From an uncultured Flavobacterium sp. (lineage in GTDB: Bacteria; Bacteroidota; Bacteroidia; Flavobacteriales; Flavobacteriaceae): a stretch of DNA of 64,000 nt. The notes beneath the pieces are model-generated. The model was given only the letters and a program-made list of their open reading frames with translations, was not told the DNA's origin and made no database searches. A program made the position numbers and the translations under genes. Below, one piece after another: positions 1 to 8,413 of this stretch. The stretch spans positions 4,464,001 to 4,528,000 of the forward strand of contig NZ_OX638201.1 in NCBI RefSeq assembly GCF_951805225.1, given 5' to 3'. Each line of letters opens with the position of its first letter. Position 1 is the first letter of the stretch.

Positions 1-1
1 T

Positions 2-1117
2 ACGCAATTGTTTGATTTTAATACTCGTAAAGTTGAAACAAAACAATATTCTCTTATATTGAAAGAAGAGAAAATTCTACAGAAATTCAGCGAAAATGAA
101 AATTTCTATATTTTAACTTTTATCAAAAAAAGCAGTAATTTAAAACTCCATATTTTTGACAAAGACGGAAACTATACTGCAAAAACAATTTCGCTGGGAG
201 GATTTCACTTTTTAAAACACGATTATGCAAAAACAGATTTAGATGGAATATTAAGCGAAAACTTACTTCCTTTTGAACTTCCTTACACACTAAAATATAT
301 CGACCCTGAAAACCCAACTTCATTAACCGATGGAGCTAAAAAGAGAAAATGTTACTTTAATAAAAACCAAATTACAATAACTCTTGACACTAATATTGAC
401 TTTACTCAGGTTTTTATCATTGATTTAAAGACTTTTACCGCTACAGAAAAAATTATAAAACAACATTCTATAGCTGGAGATCGTACATTTTTAAATTCTA
501 ACTCTTTCTATTTTGACAATAAACTATATCAGGTAAAAACTGCATCAGACCTTTTATATTTTACTATAAAAGATCTGGATGACAATATCTTAAAAGAACA
601 TTCTGCAAATGCTACGACTCCAATCGAATTCAAAAATTCTGAAATATATCAGGAAGGTGGAGATTTCTTTGGAGGAAAAAGAACCTTAGAAACCTCAGCG
701 CAGTTTATTAGAAAAGTAAACAATTTGCATGCTGGTCTTTCTTGTTATCATATTGGCGATAATACATTAATTACTTTTGGAGGTGTTTCTGCAACTCAGC
801 AATCAGGCGGACAAGCAGCTTTAGGACAATTTGGCTTAATTGGAGCTTTGATTTCAGTAGCTGTTTACAATCCAACAATGGAAAACTTCAACTCGTATTC
901 TAATAGAAAAGTCGTGAAAATTGAAGGTTTATTTGACAAAGAAGGAAATAATATAAAAGGCGAATTAAAACCTTTGGCATTTGATAAAATCAGGACATTT
1001 TTTGATAAAAACACTGATGTTTCATCGCAAACCTTATTTAAAATTAACGACTTTTATTATCTGGGTTATTATGATAATAAAACCAAAGAATATACGATTA
1101 GAAAATTTGCTGATTAG
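2..1117 (+). CDS. Secreted protein of unknown function, 5' end outside window (paralog A)
   Basis: The frame is open to the left edge, so the N-terminus and presumably a signal peptide lie outside the window; about 372 residues are visible. It aligns along its length with the C-terminal three quarters of the protein at 1511-2986 and, more weakly, the one at 8414-9862. Shared features are a QFIRK(V/I)N motif followed by a G(L/I)SCY segment, a Gly/Ala-rich hydrophobic stretch (here with GGQAALGQFG), and a closing Y-Y-(x)n-RKF end. I recognise no named domain. The regular alternation of short strand-like segments would suit a beta-propeller or beta-sandwich, but that is inference. The gene ends just before a good hairpin terminator. 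Confidence 0.75.
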   Translation, partial: TQLFDFNTRKVETKQYSLILKEEKILQKFSENENFYILTFIKKSSNLKLHIFDKDGNYTAKTISLGGFHFLKHDYAKTDLDGILSENLLPFELPYTLKYIDPENPTSLTDGAKKRKCYFNKNQITITLDTNIDFTQVFIIDLKTFTATEKIIKQHSIAGDRTFLNSNSFYFDNKLYQVKTASDLLYFTIKDLDDNILKEHSANATTPIEFKNSEIYQEGGDFFGGKRTLETSAQFIRKVNNLHAGLSCYHIGDNTLITFGGVSATQQSGGQAALGQFGLIGALISVAVYNPTMENFNSYSNRKVVKIEGLFDKEGNNIKGELKPLAFDKIRTFFDKNTDVSSQTLFKINDFYYLGYYDNKTKEYTIRKFAD

Positions 1118-1122
1118 AACAA

Positions 1123-1153
1123 GAATCCCGATTTAAAACTCGGGATTTTTTTT
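1123..1153 (+). terminator. Rho-independent terminator
   Basis: AATCCCGA and TCGGGATT arms around a short loop, followed by a run of T, 6 bases after the stop of the first gene. Confidence 0.85.
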
Positions 1154-1215
1154 ATCTGTAAATTGACTTCAATAGCTGATATTGTTAATACCTAAAGATA
1201 GAAAAGTTATAATTT

Positions 1216-1372
1216 GTGCCGTTAGGCACCTAATATTGGTAGAAAAGATTAGGTTAAAAATTCCGTGGCGTGCCGTAGGTACGCATCAAAACGATTCCAT
1301 TGCGTACCTAACGGCACGCTATACCTACTGTAATTCTTGTTTTTTCTACCGACATTTAGTGCCTAATGGCAC
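1216..1372. repeat. Nested inverted repeat, REPIN-like
   Basis: The outer arms (1216-1246 and about 1340-1372) are near-perfect reverse complements, and each carries its own mini-palindrome (GTGCCGTTAGGCAC; GTGCCTAATGGCAC). An inner pair (1269-1285 and 1301-1318, CGTGCCGT..AGGTACGCA) pairs around a loop. The architecture, a palindrome of palindromes in an intergenic gap, resembles REP doublets moved by Y1 transposases. The sequence differs from the element around the transposase at 26310, so it would need another cognate enzyme. The remaining 1373-1510 holds nothing I can name. Confidence 0.7.
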
Positions 1373-1510
1373 ATTTTGATTATTGATTTGCATTGTTGAA
1401 TTAAAACACTTTTAATTCCTTTGCTGATAAAACAGAGGTTTTGTTTTAGGTTTCTTTTTTTTGCTAAAGAAAAAATAAGATCTTCGTAAAAATTAAAAAA
1501 CCATCAAAAA

Positions 1511-2986
1511 ATGCTTAAAAATCTACTTCTCGCTTCTTTATTTTTAAATAGTTTACTCTCTTTTTCACAAGACATTGTAAAAGAATTTGATCTGAAATTA
1601 GAAAAGAAAAGAGACTTTTTTCAAGTAGTGAATGAGGATAAAAAAGAAGTTATTCTGTTTTTGAATGATAAGGAAAAGGTTACTTCTATAAGATTTGATG
1701 AAAAGTTTAATATTATAGATTCTTTGACTACTGCAAGGCCAGAAAAAAAATACGATAATATCATTGGTTATAATCAAAAGGATAATAATTATTTTGTTTT
1801 TTGGGCATCAGAAAATAGAAAAGAAATAAGTTCTCAATATTTCAATTTTGCAAAAAAAGAAACCAAAACAACTTCGATTAATCTCGAATTAAAAAAGGAA
1901 AAAATAGTCAAAGAGCTTACTATAAACAATGTCTTTTATTTAATTACGATTGTAAAAAACACGAGCATTTTAAAATTTTATATTTCTAATAATGATGGAA
2001 ATCTAGATACAAAAACAGTAGACTTGTCTAACTTACAATTTCATAGTTCTTCTAATGAAAATGTAAATCTATACGATCTTTTATTTGCAGTATTTGAAGA
2101 GCGCTCCATTGAAACTATTCATAATGATAGTCCGCCTTCACTGGCCTTGAGTTCAAAGAAGTACAAGATTTACACCTACAAAAATGACGAGATTATTTTT
2201 ACTTTAGATAATAATCCTGATTTAACGGCGATACTAAAGATTAATCTCAACGATTTTACTGCCAATTTAAAATCGATTGAACAGCCACGAATAATCATAG
2301 ACCCGTCTGATTTTAGTACACCTGAGTCAAATTCGTTTTTAATTGAGGATAAAATTCTACAAATAAAAACCAATCATAGTGTCTTATTTTTAACCATTAG
2401 TGATCAAAATGGAAATAGAATCAATCAATTTAAAACTTTACGAGACGAAGAAATAGCCTATAAAAATTCAGATGTTTTTCAGGAAACCGGCAGTGTGCAT
2501 AATAAAAAGGTTCTCGAAAAACCAAAACAATTTATACGAAAAATCAACAACTCTAATCCCGGCATATCATGTTATAAGCTAAATGATTTATATTATACTG
2601 TAATCGGGAGTTCGCAAGATATATCGCATGCAGGTGGAGGTCCAGGAATGGGAATGGGTGCTGGTTTTGGTGGCGCTCCTATGGTTTTTGGTTTTACATC
2701 GAATTATACTATTGGAAATTTGGTTTCTTATAAGGATAAAATTGTTGTTTACACGAATTGTCTATTTGATTCCAATTTTAATCCTTCAAAAAGCAAAACC
2801 GAAACTTCAGCATTTGAAAAAGCCAGATTATTTTTAGAAGAAAACGAAGAAGTCAAAGAGAAGACATCGATTTTTGGCAGAGATTTATATAAAGATTTAA
2901 TTGTTTTTAAATTCAATACTTCTCTGTATCTTGGGAATTATAATAAACAAAATAAAAAATATCAGATTTTTAGTTTTTCAGAATAA
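1511..2986 (+). CDS. Secreted protein of unknown function (paralog B)
   Basis: A 491-residue protein with a clear signal peptide (MLKNLLLASLFLNSLLSFSQ), so exported to periplasm or surface. It is the full-length version of the family whose C-terminal part is seen at 2-1117, with a third copy at 8414-9862. Visible features are many short charged beta-like segments, the QFIRKIN motif near residue 345, a Gly/Met-rich low-complexity stretch (GGGPGMGMGAGFGG) about residues 374-388, and a Y-x-I-F-S-F end. No T9SS sorting domain or lipobox is visible. Tandem placement beside paralog A suggests local duplication. Function unknown. Confidence 0.8.
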   Translation: MLKNLLLASLFLNSLLSFSQDIVKEFDLKLEKKRDFFQVVNEDKKEVILFLNDKEKVTSIRFDEKFNIIDSLTTARPEKKYDNIIGYNQKDNNYFVFWASENRKEISSQYFNFAKKETKTTSINLELKKEKIVKELTINNVFYLITIVKNTSILKFYISNNDGNLDTKTVDLSNLQFHSSSNENVNLYDLLFAVFEERSIETIHNDSPPSLALSSKKYKIYTYKNDEIIFTLDNNPDLTAILKINLNDFTANLKSIEQPRIIIDPSDFSTPESNSFLIEDKILQIKTNHSVLFLTISDQNGNRINQFKTLRDEEIAYKNSDVFQETGSVHNKKVLEKPKQFIRKINNSNPGISCYKLNDLYYTVIGSSQDISHAGGGPGMGMGAGFGGAPMVFGFTSNYTIGNLVSYKDKIVVYTNCLFDSNFNPSKSKTETSAFEKARLFLEENEEVKEKTSIFGRDLYKDLIVFKFNTSLYLGNYNKQNKKYQIFSFSE

Positions 2987-3080
2987 TAATCGCAACTATT
3001 TACGTTTTTTAATCATTCGTAAAACAGAAATCTTAGCTTTTCTAAAAGATAGTTTTTGAAAAAGCTCAAATTAAAATAAA

Positions 3081-3968
3081 ATGAAAATCACCAAACCAAG
3101 ATTAGCCTTAATCTGCGGAATACTTTGTATTTCGATCTTCCCGATATTGATAAAACTGAAACTAGCGCCTGGATTAATTTCGGCTTTTTACCGAATGACT
3201 TTTGCGGTGATTTTACTTTTGCCTTATGTACTTATTACAAAAAGTTTCAAAATGCCAAAGACAAAATTCTTGCTTCTTGCGGTACTTTGTGGCATTTTAT
3301 TCTCATCAGATGTTGCCGTTTGGAATATCGCCATTCAGGATTCAAGCGCGACTCAGGCTTCGTTGCTAACGAATTTATCTCCGCTTTGGGTTGGAATTGG
3401 TTCCTTCTTCTTTTTAAAAATAAAACCTGCTACAAATTTCTGGATTGGAACCATAGTTTCCTTATTTGGAATGATCACTTTGGTTGGTTTTAGCTTTTTT
3501 ATGGATTTGAATTTTGATCAGGCTTTTCTATTTGCGGTCTTATCCGGAATCTTATATTCGATCTATCTTTTGGTCAGCAAAAAAGTACTTTCAGATGTTG
3601 ATGTTCTTTCGTTTATGACCATTAGTTTATTCGCGTCAAGCATTTATTTAGGAATACTTTGTTATTCTTTAGATCAGCCTTTTACAGGATTTTCGGATAC
3701 GGGTTGGTTTGTGTTACTACTTCAAGCGGTTATTTGTCAATTGTGCGCTTGGCTTTCTATTAGTTATGCGACACAACACATGCGTGCAACAAGGGTTTCG
3801 CTAAGTTTATTAAGTCAGGCTGTAATTACTTCTGTATTAGCTTGGTTGTTTTTGGAAGAACAAATAACTTTACAAATGGTTTTTGGCGGAATCATTTTGC
3901 TATTTGGAATCAGAATTACATTTTACGATAAAGCTATTTCTTTAAAGAGATTGTTTTCTAAGAATTAG
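3081..3968 (+). CDS. DMT/EamA-family membrane transporter
   Basis: A 295-residue integral membrane protein with about ten hydrophobic helices in two EamA halves, the usual size and layout of drug/metabolite transporter exporters. The first helix (ALICGILCISIFPILIKL) begins a few residues in, and the second half starts near residue 150 (FLFAVLSGILYSIYLLVSKK). Known relatives export amino acids, metabolites or toxic compounds; the substrate here cannot be told from sequence. It stands alone, 94 bases after the secreted paralog. Confidence 0.85.
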   Translation: MKITKPRLALICGILCISIFPILIKLKLAPGLISAFYRMTFAVILLLPYVLITKSFKMPKTKFLLLAVLCGILFSSDVAVWNIAIQDSSATQASLLTNLSPLWVGIGSFFFLKIKPATNFWIGTIVSLFGMITLVGFSFFMDLNFDQAFLFAVLSGILYSIYLLVSKKVLSDVDVLSFMTISLFASSIYLGILCYSLDQPFTGFSDTGWFVLLLQAVICQLCAWLSISYATQHMRATRVSLSLLSQAVITSVLAWLFLEEQITLQMVFGGIILLFGIRITFYDKAISLKRLFSKN

Positions 3969-3975
3969 GATTGAG

Positions 3976-4178
3976 AATTGGCACACTGATTTTTACGGAT
4001 TAAACGGGTTTTCGCTGATTGTTTTTTAATTTGTTGCGAAAAAAATTCTCTCGCAGATTTGGCAGATTTAGCAGATTTTTTTTTAAAATAATTCGTGAAT
4101 TCGTGGCTAAAAAAACTTGAAACAAATTTTTCTACAAATAAAAAACCTGAAACCTGAAACAAAACAAACTTGAAACAA
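3976..4178. repeat. Short-period AT-rich intergenic repeats
   Basis: Several imperfect micro-repeats lie in a row: GCAGATTTGGCAGATTTAGCAGATT near 4050, ATTCGTGAATTCGTGGCT near 4090, and AACCTGAAACCTGAAACAAAAC with a further TTGAAAC unit near 4143-4178. All have roughly 7-11 base periods. No ORF or clear terminator is present. Confidence 0.6.
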
Positions 4179-4186
4179 AAAACATC

Positions 4187-4894
4187 ATGTTACATAAAAG
4201 CAAAATACCTAATTTAAAAGTAATCGCATTTGATGCCGATGATACTTTGTTTGTAAACGAGCCTTATTTTCAGGAAACTGAACATAAATTTTGCGCTTTG
4301 ATGGAAGATTATCTTTCGCATCAGGGAATTTCACAGGAATTATTCAAGATCGAAATCGAGAATTTACCTTTATACGGCTACGGAATCAAAGGATATATTC
4401 TTTCGATGATTGAAGCCGCAATGAATATTTCGAATAATACAATTCCGATTGAAGTTATTGAGAAAATCATTCAATACGGAAAAGAATTACTAGAAAAACC
4501 AATCGAACTTCTTGACGGAATTGAAGAAACTTTGCAGGCTTTGCATGGAAAATACAAATTGGTCGTTGCCACAAAAGGCGATCTAAAAGACCAACACAGC
4601 AAATTGCATCGTTCTGGTTTAGGACATTATTTTCACCATATCGAAGTAATGTCAGACAAACAAACTATTGATTACGATAAATTAATTGGTCGTCTGGACA
4701 TTCAGCCACATGAATTTTTAATGATTGGAAATTCGTTAAAATCGGATATTTTACCTGTTCTGGAAATTGGAGGTTACGCCGTTCATATTCCGTTTCATAC
4801 TACTTGGGAACACGAAAAAATAAATCATAAGGTAGAGCATGAGCATTTTAGTTCGTTCGAAAAAATTACCGAAATAGTTCATAATTTACTATAA
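4187..4894 (+). CDS. HAD-superfamily hydrolase
   Basis: A 235-residue haloacid-dehalogenase-type phosphatase. Motif I is FDADDTLF with D16 as nucleophile and D18 as acid/base. Motif II is the ATKGD segment near residue 126, and motif III is the GNSLKSDI segment near residue 183. The cap region lies between motifs I and II. This layout fits YjjG/GPH-like phosphatases that dephosphorylate small metabolites; the substrate is not predictable. Its stop codon overlaps the start of the next gene by one base (TAATG), so the two are translationally coupled. Confidence 0.85.
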   Translation: MLHKSKIPNLKVIAFDADDTLFVNEPYFQETEHKFCALMEDYLSHQGISQELFKIEIENLPLYGYGIKGYILSMIEAAMNISNNTIPIEVIEKIIQYGKELLEKPIELLDGIEETLQALHGKYKLVVATKGDLKDQHSKLHRSGLGHYFHHIEVMSDKQTIDYDKLIGRLDIQPHEFLMIGNSLKSDILPVLEIGGYAVHIPFHTTWEHEKINHKVEHEHFSSFEKITEIVHNLL

Positions 4895-5523
4895 TGAAAA
4901 CACTTTTAGATTTAGAAAACTGGAATAGAAAAGAGCATTTTGCACATTTCAGTAAAATGGAAGAACCTTTTTTTGGTGCAACTGTTGAGATTGATTGCAC
5001 AAAAGCTTACAAAACAGCAAAAGAACTCAAAGTTTCTTTCTTCATTTATTATTTGCATAAAACTTTGGTGGCCGTAAACTCAATCGAGAATTTCAGATAT
5101 CGAATTGCCGAAGACAAAATCTATATTAATGATCGCATCGATGTTTCGGCAACTATTGGTCGTGAAGATGGCACTTTTGGATTCTCGTTAATAGAATATA
5201 ATCCTGATTTTAGAATCTTCGAGCAAAATGCTTTGGCAGAAATTGAGCGAATTCAAAACACAACCGGACTTTTTACAAGATCGTTTGATGATGATAATGT
5301 CATACATTTCTCGGCAATTCCGTGGTTGAACTTTACTTCGCTTTCGCATGCCAGAAGTTTTACTTATCCGGATAGTTGCCCTAAAGTTTCTTTTGGAAAA
5401 ATGATCACTTCAGAATCCGGAAAGAAAACAATTGCCATGTCCGCTCATGTACATCATGGTTTGATGGATGGCCTACATTTAGGACAATTTGTCGATACGC
5501 TTCAAGGATTAATGAACGAATAA
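4894..5523 (+). CDS. Chloramphenicol acetyltransferase-like (type A CAT family)
   Basis: A 209-residue protein of classical CAT length. The catalytic signature HHGLMDGLHLG sits near the C-terminus, with H188 and D192 in the places of catalytic His195 and Asp199 of CAT III. Known family members transfer acetyl from acetyl-CoA to chloramphenicol as trimers, but many chromosomal homologues of Bacteroidota have untested substrates, so resistance should not be assumed. It starts inside the stop codon of the HAD gene, which argues for joint expression. Confidence 0.8.
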   Translation: MKTLLDLENWNRKEHFAHFSKMEEPFFGATVEIDCTKAYKTAKELKVSFFIYYLHKTLVAVNSIENFRYRIAEDKIYINDRIDVSATIGREDGTFGFSLIEYNPDFRIFEQNALAEIERIQNTTGLFTRSFDDDNVIHFSAIPWLNFTSLSHARSFTYPDSCPKVSFGKMITSESGKKTIAMSAHVHHGLMDGLHLGQFVDTLQGLMNE

Positions 5524-5630
5524 AAAACGAAATATCCATTGCCTTATTCTGTTGCTTTTATGACTTATTGAGAAGGTTAATTCTTACAATTAATTGTTTG
5601 TTTGGGGAAAATTTAAAATCTCAAATTAAT

Positions 5631-6767
5631 ATGAAAAAAATTGTAACAATGCTAGCATTTTCAGTAGGTCTGGCAAATCTATATGCACAAACCGCTACAG
5701 AAAAAACTACCGAAAACAACTATAACAAGTGGTCTATTGAATTAGCCGGAGGAGTTAATAAGCCTCAAAGTCCTATGATGGAAAATTATTATACTTCGAC
5801 ACCAAGCTTTTTGGTAGGTGATTTAGGTGTAAGATATATGTTTAATAACAAATTTGGTTTAAAAGCAGATTTTGGTTATAACAGTTTTACCGGAAAAAGC
5901 ACTTCACTAGATTTTGATTCAAAATATTACAGAGCAGATTTGCAAGCTGTTGCAAACTTAGGTAGAATCATGAGTTTTGAAACCTGGACAAATAGAATTG
6001 GTTTGTTAGGACATGCTGGTTTTGGAATGGCTCAATTAGAGAACAAAGATTTGCATGTTAAAGACAGAATGGCGAATTTTATTGGTGGTATAACAGCTCA
6101 AATCAGATTATCTAATAGATTTGCTTTAACTGGCGATTTTACAACTATTGTAAATGCTTCACAAGATTATACTTTTGATTGTGGATGTCCTGTAGAATCA
6201 AGAGGTTTTAACGGAGTTCTTTTTAACGGAACTGTTGGTTTAAATGTTTATTTAGGTAAAAACACAAAACATGCTGATTGGGTTGTTCTTTCACAGGAGT
6301 TTGATAGCTCTGCATTAGAAAGCAAAATAGCAAATCTTGAAAATCTAGTAAGTAAAATGCCGGAAAAACAAGTAATCATAGAAAAACCTGTAACAACAAC
6401 AGTAGTAAATGATAAAGATCTTATTAAAGAAATGATTGATGCTAAATATTACAGCGTTTATTTTGACTTTAACAAAGCGACTCCAATTGAAAATTCAACA
6501 GCAGCAATTGATGTCGTTTTAACTTACTTAAGAAAAACCCCTTCGGCTTCTCTTGACATTTTAGGTTATGCAGATCAAGTTGGTAGTCAGGAATACAATG
6601 AAAAACTATCAAGTTTAAGAGCTAATAACGTAAAAACTATTTTTGAAAAAGCGGGTATTTCACCTTCAAGATTAAATGTAGTTGCTCAAGGCGCAGATAC
6701 TTCAATCCAAAAAGATTCTGAAGAAGCAAGAAGACTTGCAAGAAGAGTTACTTTTAAAATAAAATAA
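5631..6767 (+). CDS. OmpA-family outer membrane protein
   Basis: I place the start at 5631, not at an upstream TTG (5568), because MKKIVTMLAFSVGLANLYAQ is a proper signal peptide; this gives 378 residues. An N-terminal eight-strand-like beta-barrel (about 30-210, alternating aromatic and glycine residues) is followed by a short linker with coiled-coil character and a C-terminal OmpA/peptidoglycan-binding domain (about 275-378). That domain has the VYFDFN strand and a degenerate NxxLSxxRA helix (NEKLSSLRANNVK). The family anchors the outer membrane to peptidoglycan. Monocistronic: a strong terminator follows. Confidence 0.9.
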   Translation: MKKIVTMLAFSVGLANLYAQTATEKTTENNYNKWSIELAGGVNKPQSPMMENYYTSTPSFLVGDLGVRYMFNNKFGLKADFGYNSFTGKSTSLDFDSKYYRADLQAVANLGRIMSFETWTNRIGLLGHAGFGMAQLENKDLHVKDRMANFIGGITAQIRLSNRFALTGDFTTIVNASQDYTFDCGCPVESRGFNGVLFNGTVGLNVYLGKNTKHADWVVLSQEFDSSALESKIANLENLVSKMPEKQVIIEKPVTTTVVNDKDLIKEMIDAKYYSVYFDFNKATPIENSTAAIDVVLTYLRKTPSASLDILGYADQVGSQEYNEKLSSLRANNVKTIFEKAGISPSRLNVVAQGADTSIQKDSEEARRLARRVTFKIK

Positions 6768-6789
6768 TCTCGACAAAATTTAAAACAAG

Positions 6790-6821
6790 AGCCCTGAAGA
6801 AATTCTTCAGGGCTTTTTTTT
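6790..6821 (+). terminator. Rho-independent terminator of the OmpA-family gene
   Basis: Perfect stem AGCCCTGAAGAA/TTCTTCAGGGCT with essentially no loop, followed by eight T. Confidence 0.92.
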
Positions 6822-6848
6822 ATGTCCAAAAGTCTAGTCTTAAAATAA

Positions 6849-7166
6849 GATTACATCAAACAAGATCATTACAGAATAGTAAACAAATTACATACATATA
6901 AATCTGAGCAAGACTGCAACTTGATATTGAAAAAAAGACTTTCTATTAGTAAACTAAAACAATATCTTATCCAAACTCTAAACAGCTATTCAATACTTAT
7001 TAACCTTGATAAAGATTTACTTAGACAGCCTTTTGTTATCACTAAAAAAGATGGCTCTGTTTGATAAGATAATCAATTTGACAGAAAAGAGTATCAATAC
7101 CCATTTAAGACAAGAAAGCGCCACACAAGTTACATAAAAGGCATTATCAGTTTAAAACAAACCATA
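6849..7166 (+). pseudogene. Possible decayed coding remnant
   Basis: In one frame 71 codons (6849-7061) run open, are interrupted only by adjacent TGA TAA, and continue for another 33 codons to a TAA at 7167. There is no ATG at the head. The inferred peptide is charged and not simple sequence (segments RQPFVITKKDGSV and YPFKTRKRHTSY). I do not recognise it. The rest of the 560-base gap holds only the two terminators. This could equally be chance in AT-rich DNA. Confidence 0.2.
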
Positions 7167-7234
7167 TAAAATCCTAACAACATACAAACTCAAATGCAAT
7201 ACCTGAAAAATTCAGATAGATTGGTTGCAAAACA

Positions 7235-7268
7235 AAAAAAGCTGCAAGAACGTTCTTGCAGCTTTTAT
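7235..7268 (-). terminator. Terminator of the lipoprotein gene at 7328-8164
   Basis: AAAAAGCTGCAAGAA/TTCTTGCAGCTTTT is a perfect palindromic stem with A-tract and T-tract on either side, so it can work on both strands; on the minus strand it lies about 60 bases past the stop. Confidence 0.88.
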
Positions 7269-7327
7269 ATTTGTTTATGACAATTGTGGTAATACCTTAT
7301 TGTCAAAAAAAACAAATTTTACATGAA

Positions 7328-8164
7328 TTAATAACTATAAGTTGATGTTTCCGTAGTGATTTTACTACCAACCTGTTTTACTTCAGTTCTCTTAGTAGGA
7401 TAACCATTTGTATCGTATTCATAAGTATAAGTTACTGTCTCTACTACGTTATTAGGATTATTATTTTTACTTGTTCTTTTAATGACATTATTCTTAACAC
7501 CAAAGCCAAAATTATTATCTACTAGTGAATCAAAGCCTAAAACATTAACTCTAGGATTATTTTTAGAATCATATTCATATGTAATCACACTTTCAAAAGT
7601 ACCATTATAGGATTGAACTGAGCTCAAATTACCGTTAGAAAAAGCATATCTTCCAGTTATCCCTGTTTCCTCTCCCTCGCTTCTTAAATTGTTACTATTC
7701 AACTTGTGATAAAATATACTTCCATCGGTATTATAAACATATTTTGTTATATAGTAACTTTCAAACTCTTTATTAAAAACATAATCTAATTTACCATTTG
7801 CATAAAAATATTCACTCGTAAGATAAACATTTCCTGAAAGGTCGGCTTTTTCAGTTTTTGTAATAACTCCACCTGTATAAGTATAATTTGTAACGTTAGA
7901 TCCATCTCTGTCTGATACTATTTTATTATCATTGTATAATAATTCAAGAGTAGTCTCATCGCCGTCTGCGTAAGTATGACCTTGTTTTTTTAACAAAATA
8001 GGCTCCACAATTACAGCAGGAATAGAATCTTTTTTTGGTGGCGAAATCGTATCATTCTTAATTGGATCCAAATCGTTTTTTTTGGCACAAAAACCATCAT
8101 AATCATTAGTACAAGAGACAAATACTAATAAGGCAGCACTAAATAAATAAAGTGACTTTTTCAT
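7328..8164 (-). CDS. Lipoprotein with RHS/YD-like repeat character
   Basis: A 278-residue exported lipoprotein: MKKSLYLFSAALLVFVSC is a signal peptide ending in a lipobox, with Cys18 as the lipidated residue. A Pro/Asp-rich linker (about 30-55) is followed by repeated short strands of the type Y-x-Y-x-x-x-G-x-I/L and NGNLSSV (for example TNYTYTGGVITKTEK and YEYDTNGYPTKR), the pattern of YD/RHS-like beta repeats. Small lipoproteins of this type are frequent in flavobacteria, usually without known function. Read alone, with its own terminator and a candidate -7 box upstream. Confidence 0.75.
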   Translation of the reverse strand: MKKSLYLFSAALLVFVSCTNDYDGFCAKKNDLDPIKNDTISPPKKDSIPAVIVEPILLKKQGHTYADGDETTLELLYNDNKIVSDRDGSNVTNYTYTGGVITKTEKADLSGNVYLTSEYFYANGKLDYVFNKEFESYYITKYVYNTDGSIFYHKLNSNNLRSEGEETGITGRYAFSNGNLSSVQSYNGTFESVITYEYDSKNNPRVNVLGFDSLVDNNFGFGVKNNVIKRTSKNNNPNNVVETVTYTYEYDTNGYPTKRTEVKQVGSKITTETSTYSY

Positions 8165-8181
8165 AATTTCAATTTTTTTTA

Positions 8182-8189
8182 CAAAAATA
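8182..8189 (-). promoter_or_regulatory. Candidate flavobacterial -7 box
   Basis: TATTTTTG on the minus strand matches TAnnTTTG, 18 bases before the lipoprotein start. No well-spaced -33 TTG is seen. Confidence 0.35.
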
Positions 8190-8413
8190 ATTCAACAAAG
8201 AACTTTCAGCCTCCCCTATAAGTTATACTTACAAAAGAATAAGACTACAGTTTATTTATGATTTAACATATATAAACAGTATAAAACTTATGAAATAATT
8301 TATTTCAGAAAATTGCATTTTATATTTAACCGCTCAATATTCTCTAGTAATTCTAAATTAAAAATCATAAATTCAACCTTTAATCTGGAATGTTTTTTGT
8401 CATTAGAAAATTT

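Noticed and set aside
1182..1379. A 65-codon reading frame inside the nested palindrome
   Set aside because: It follows the inverted repeat almost exactly and its translation simply mirrors the palindrome; no signal or family.
4894..5523. Acquired chloramphenicol resistance cassette
   Set aside because: It is coupled to a HAD gene in an ordinary chromosomal setting with no mobile element; likely intrinsic.
5568..5630. Upstream extension of the OmpA-family protein
   Set aside because: It begins at a TTG, would precede a perfect signal peptide, and has no family support.
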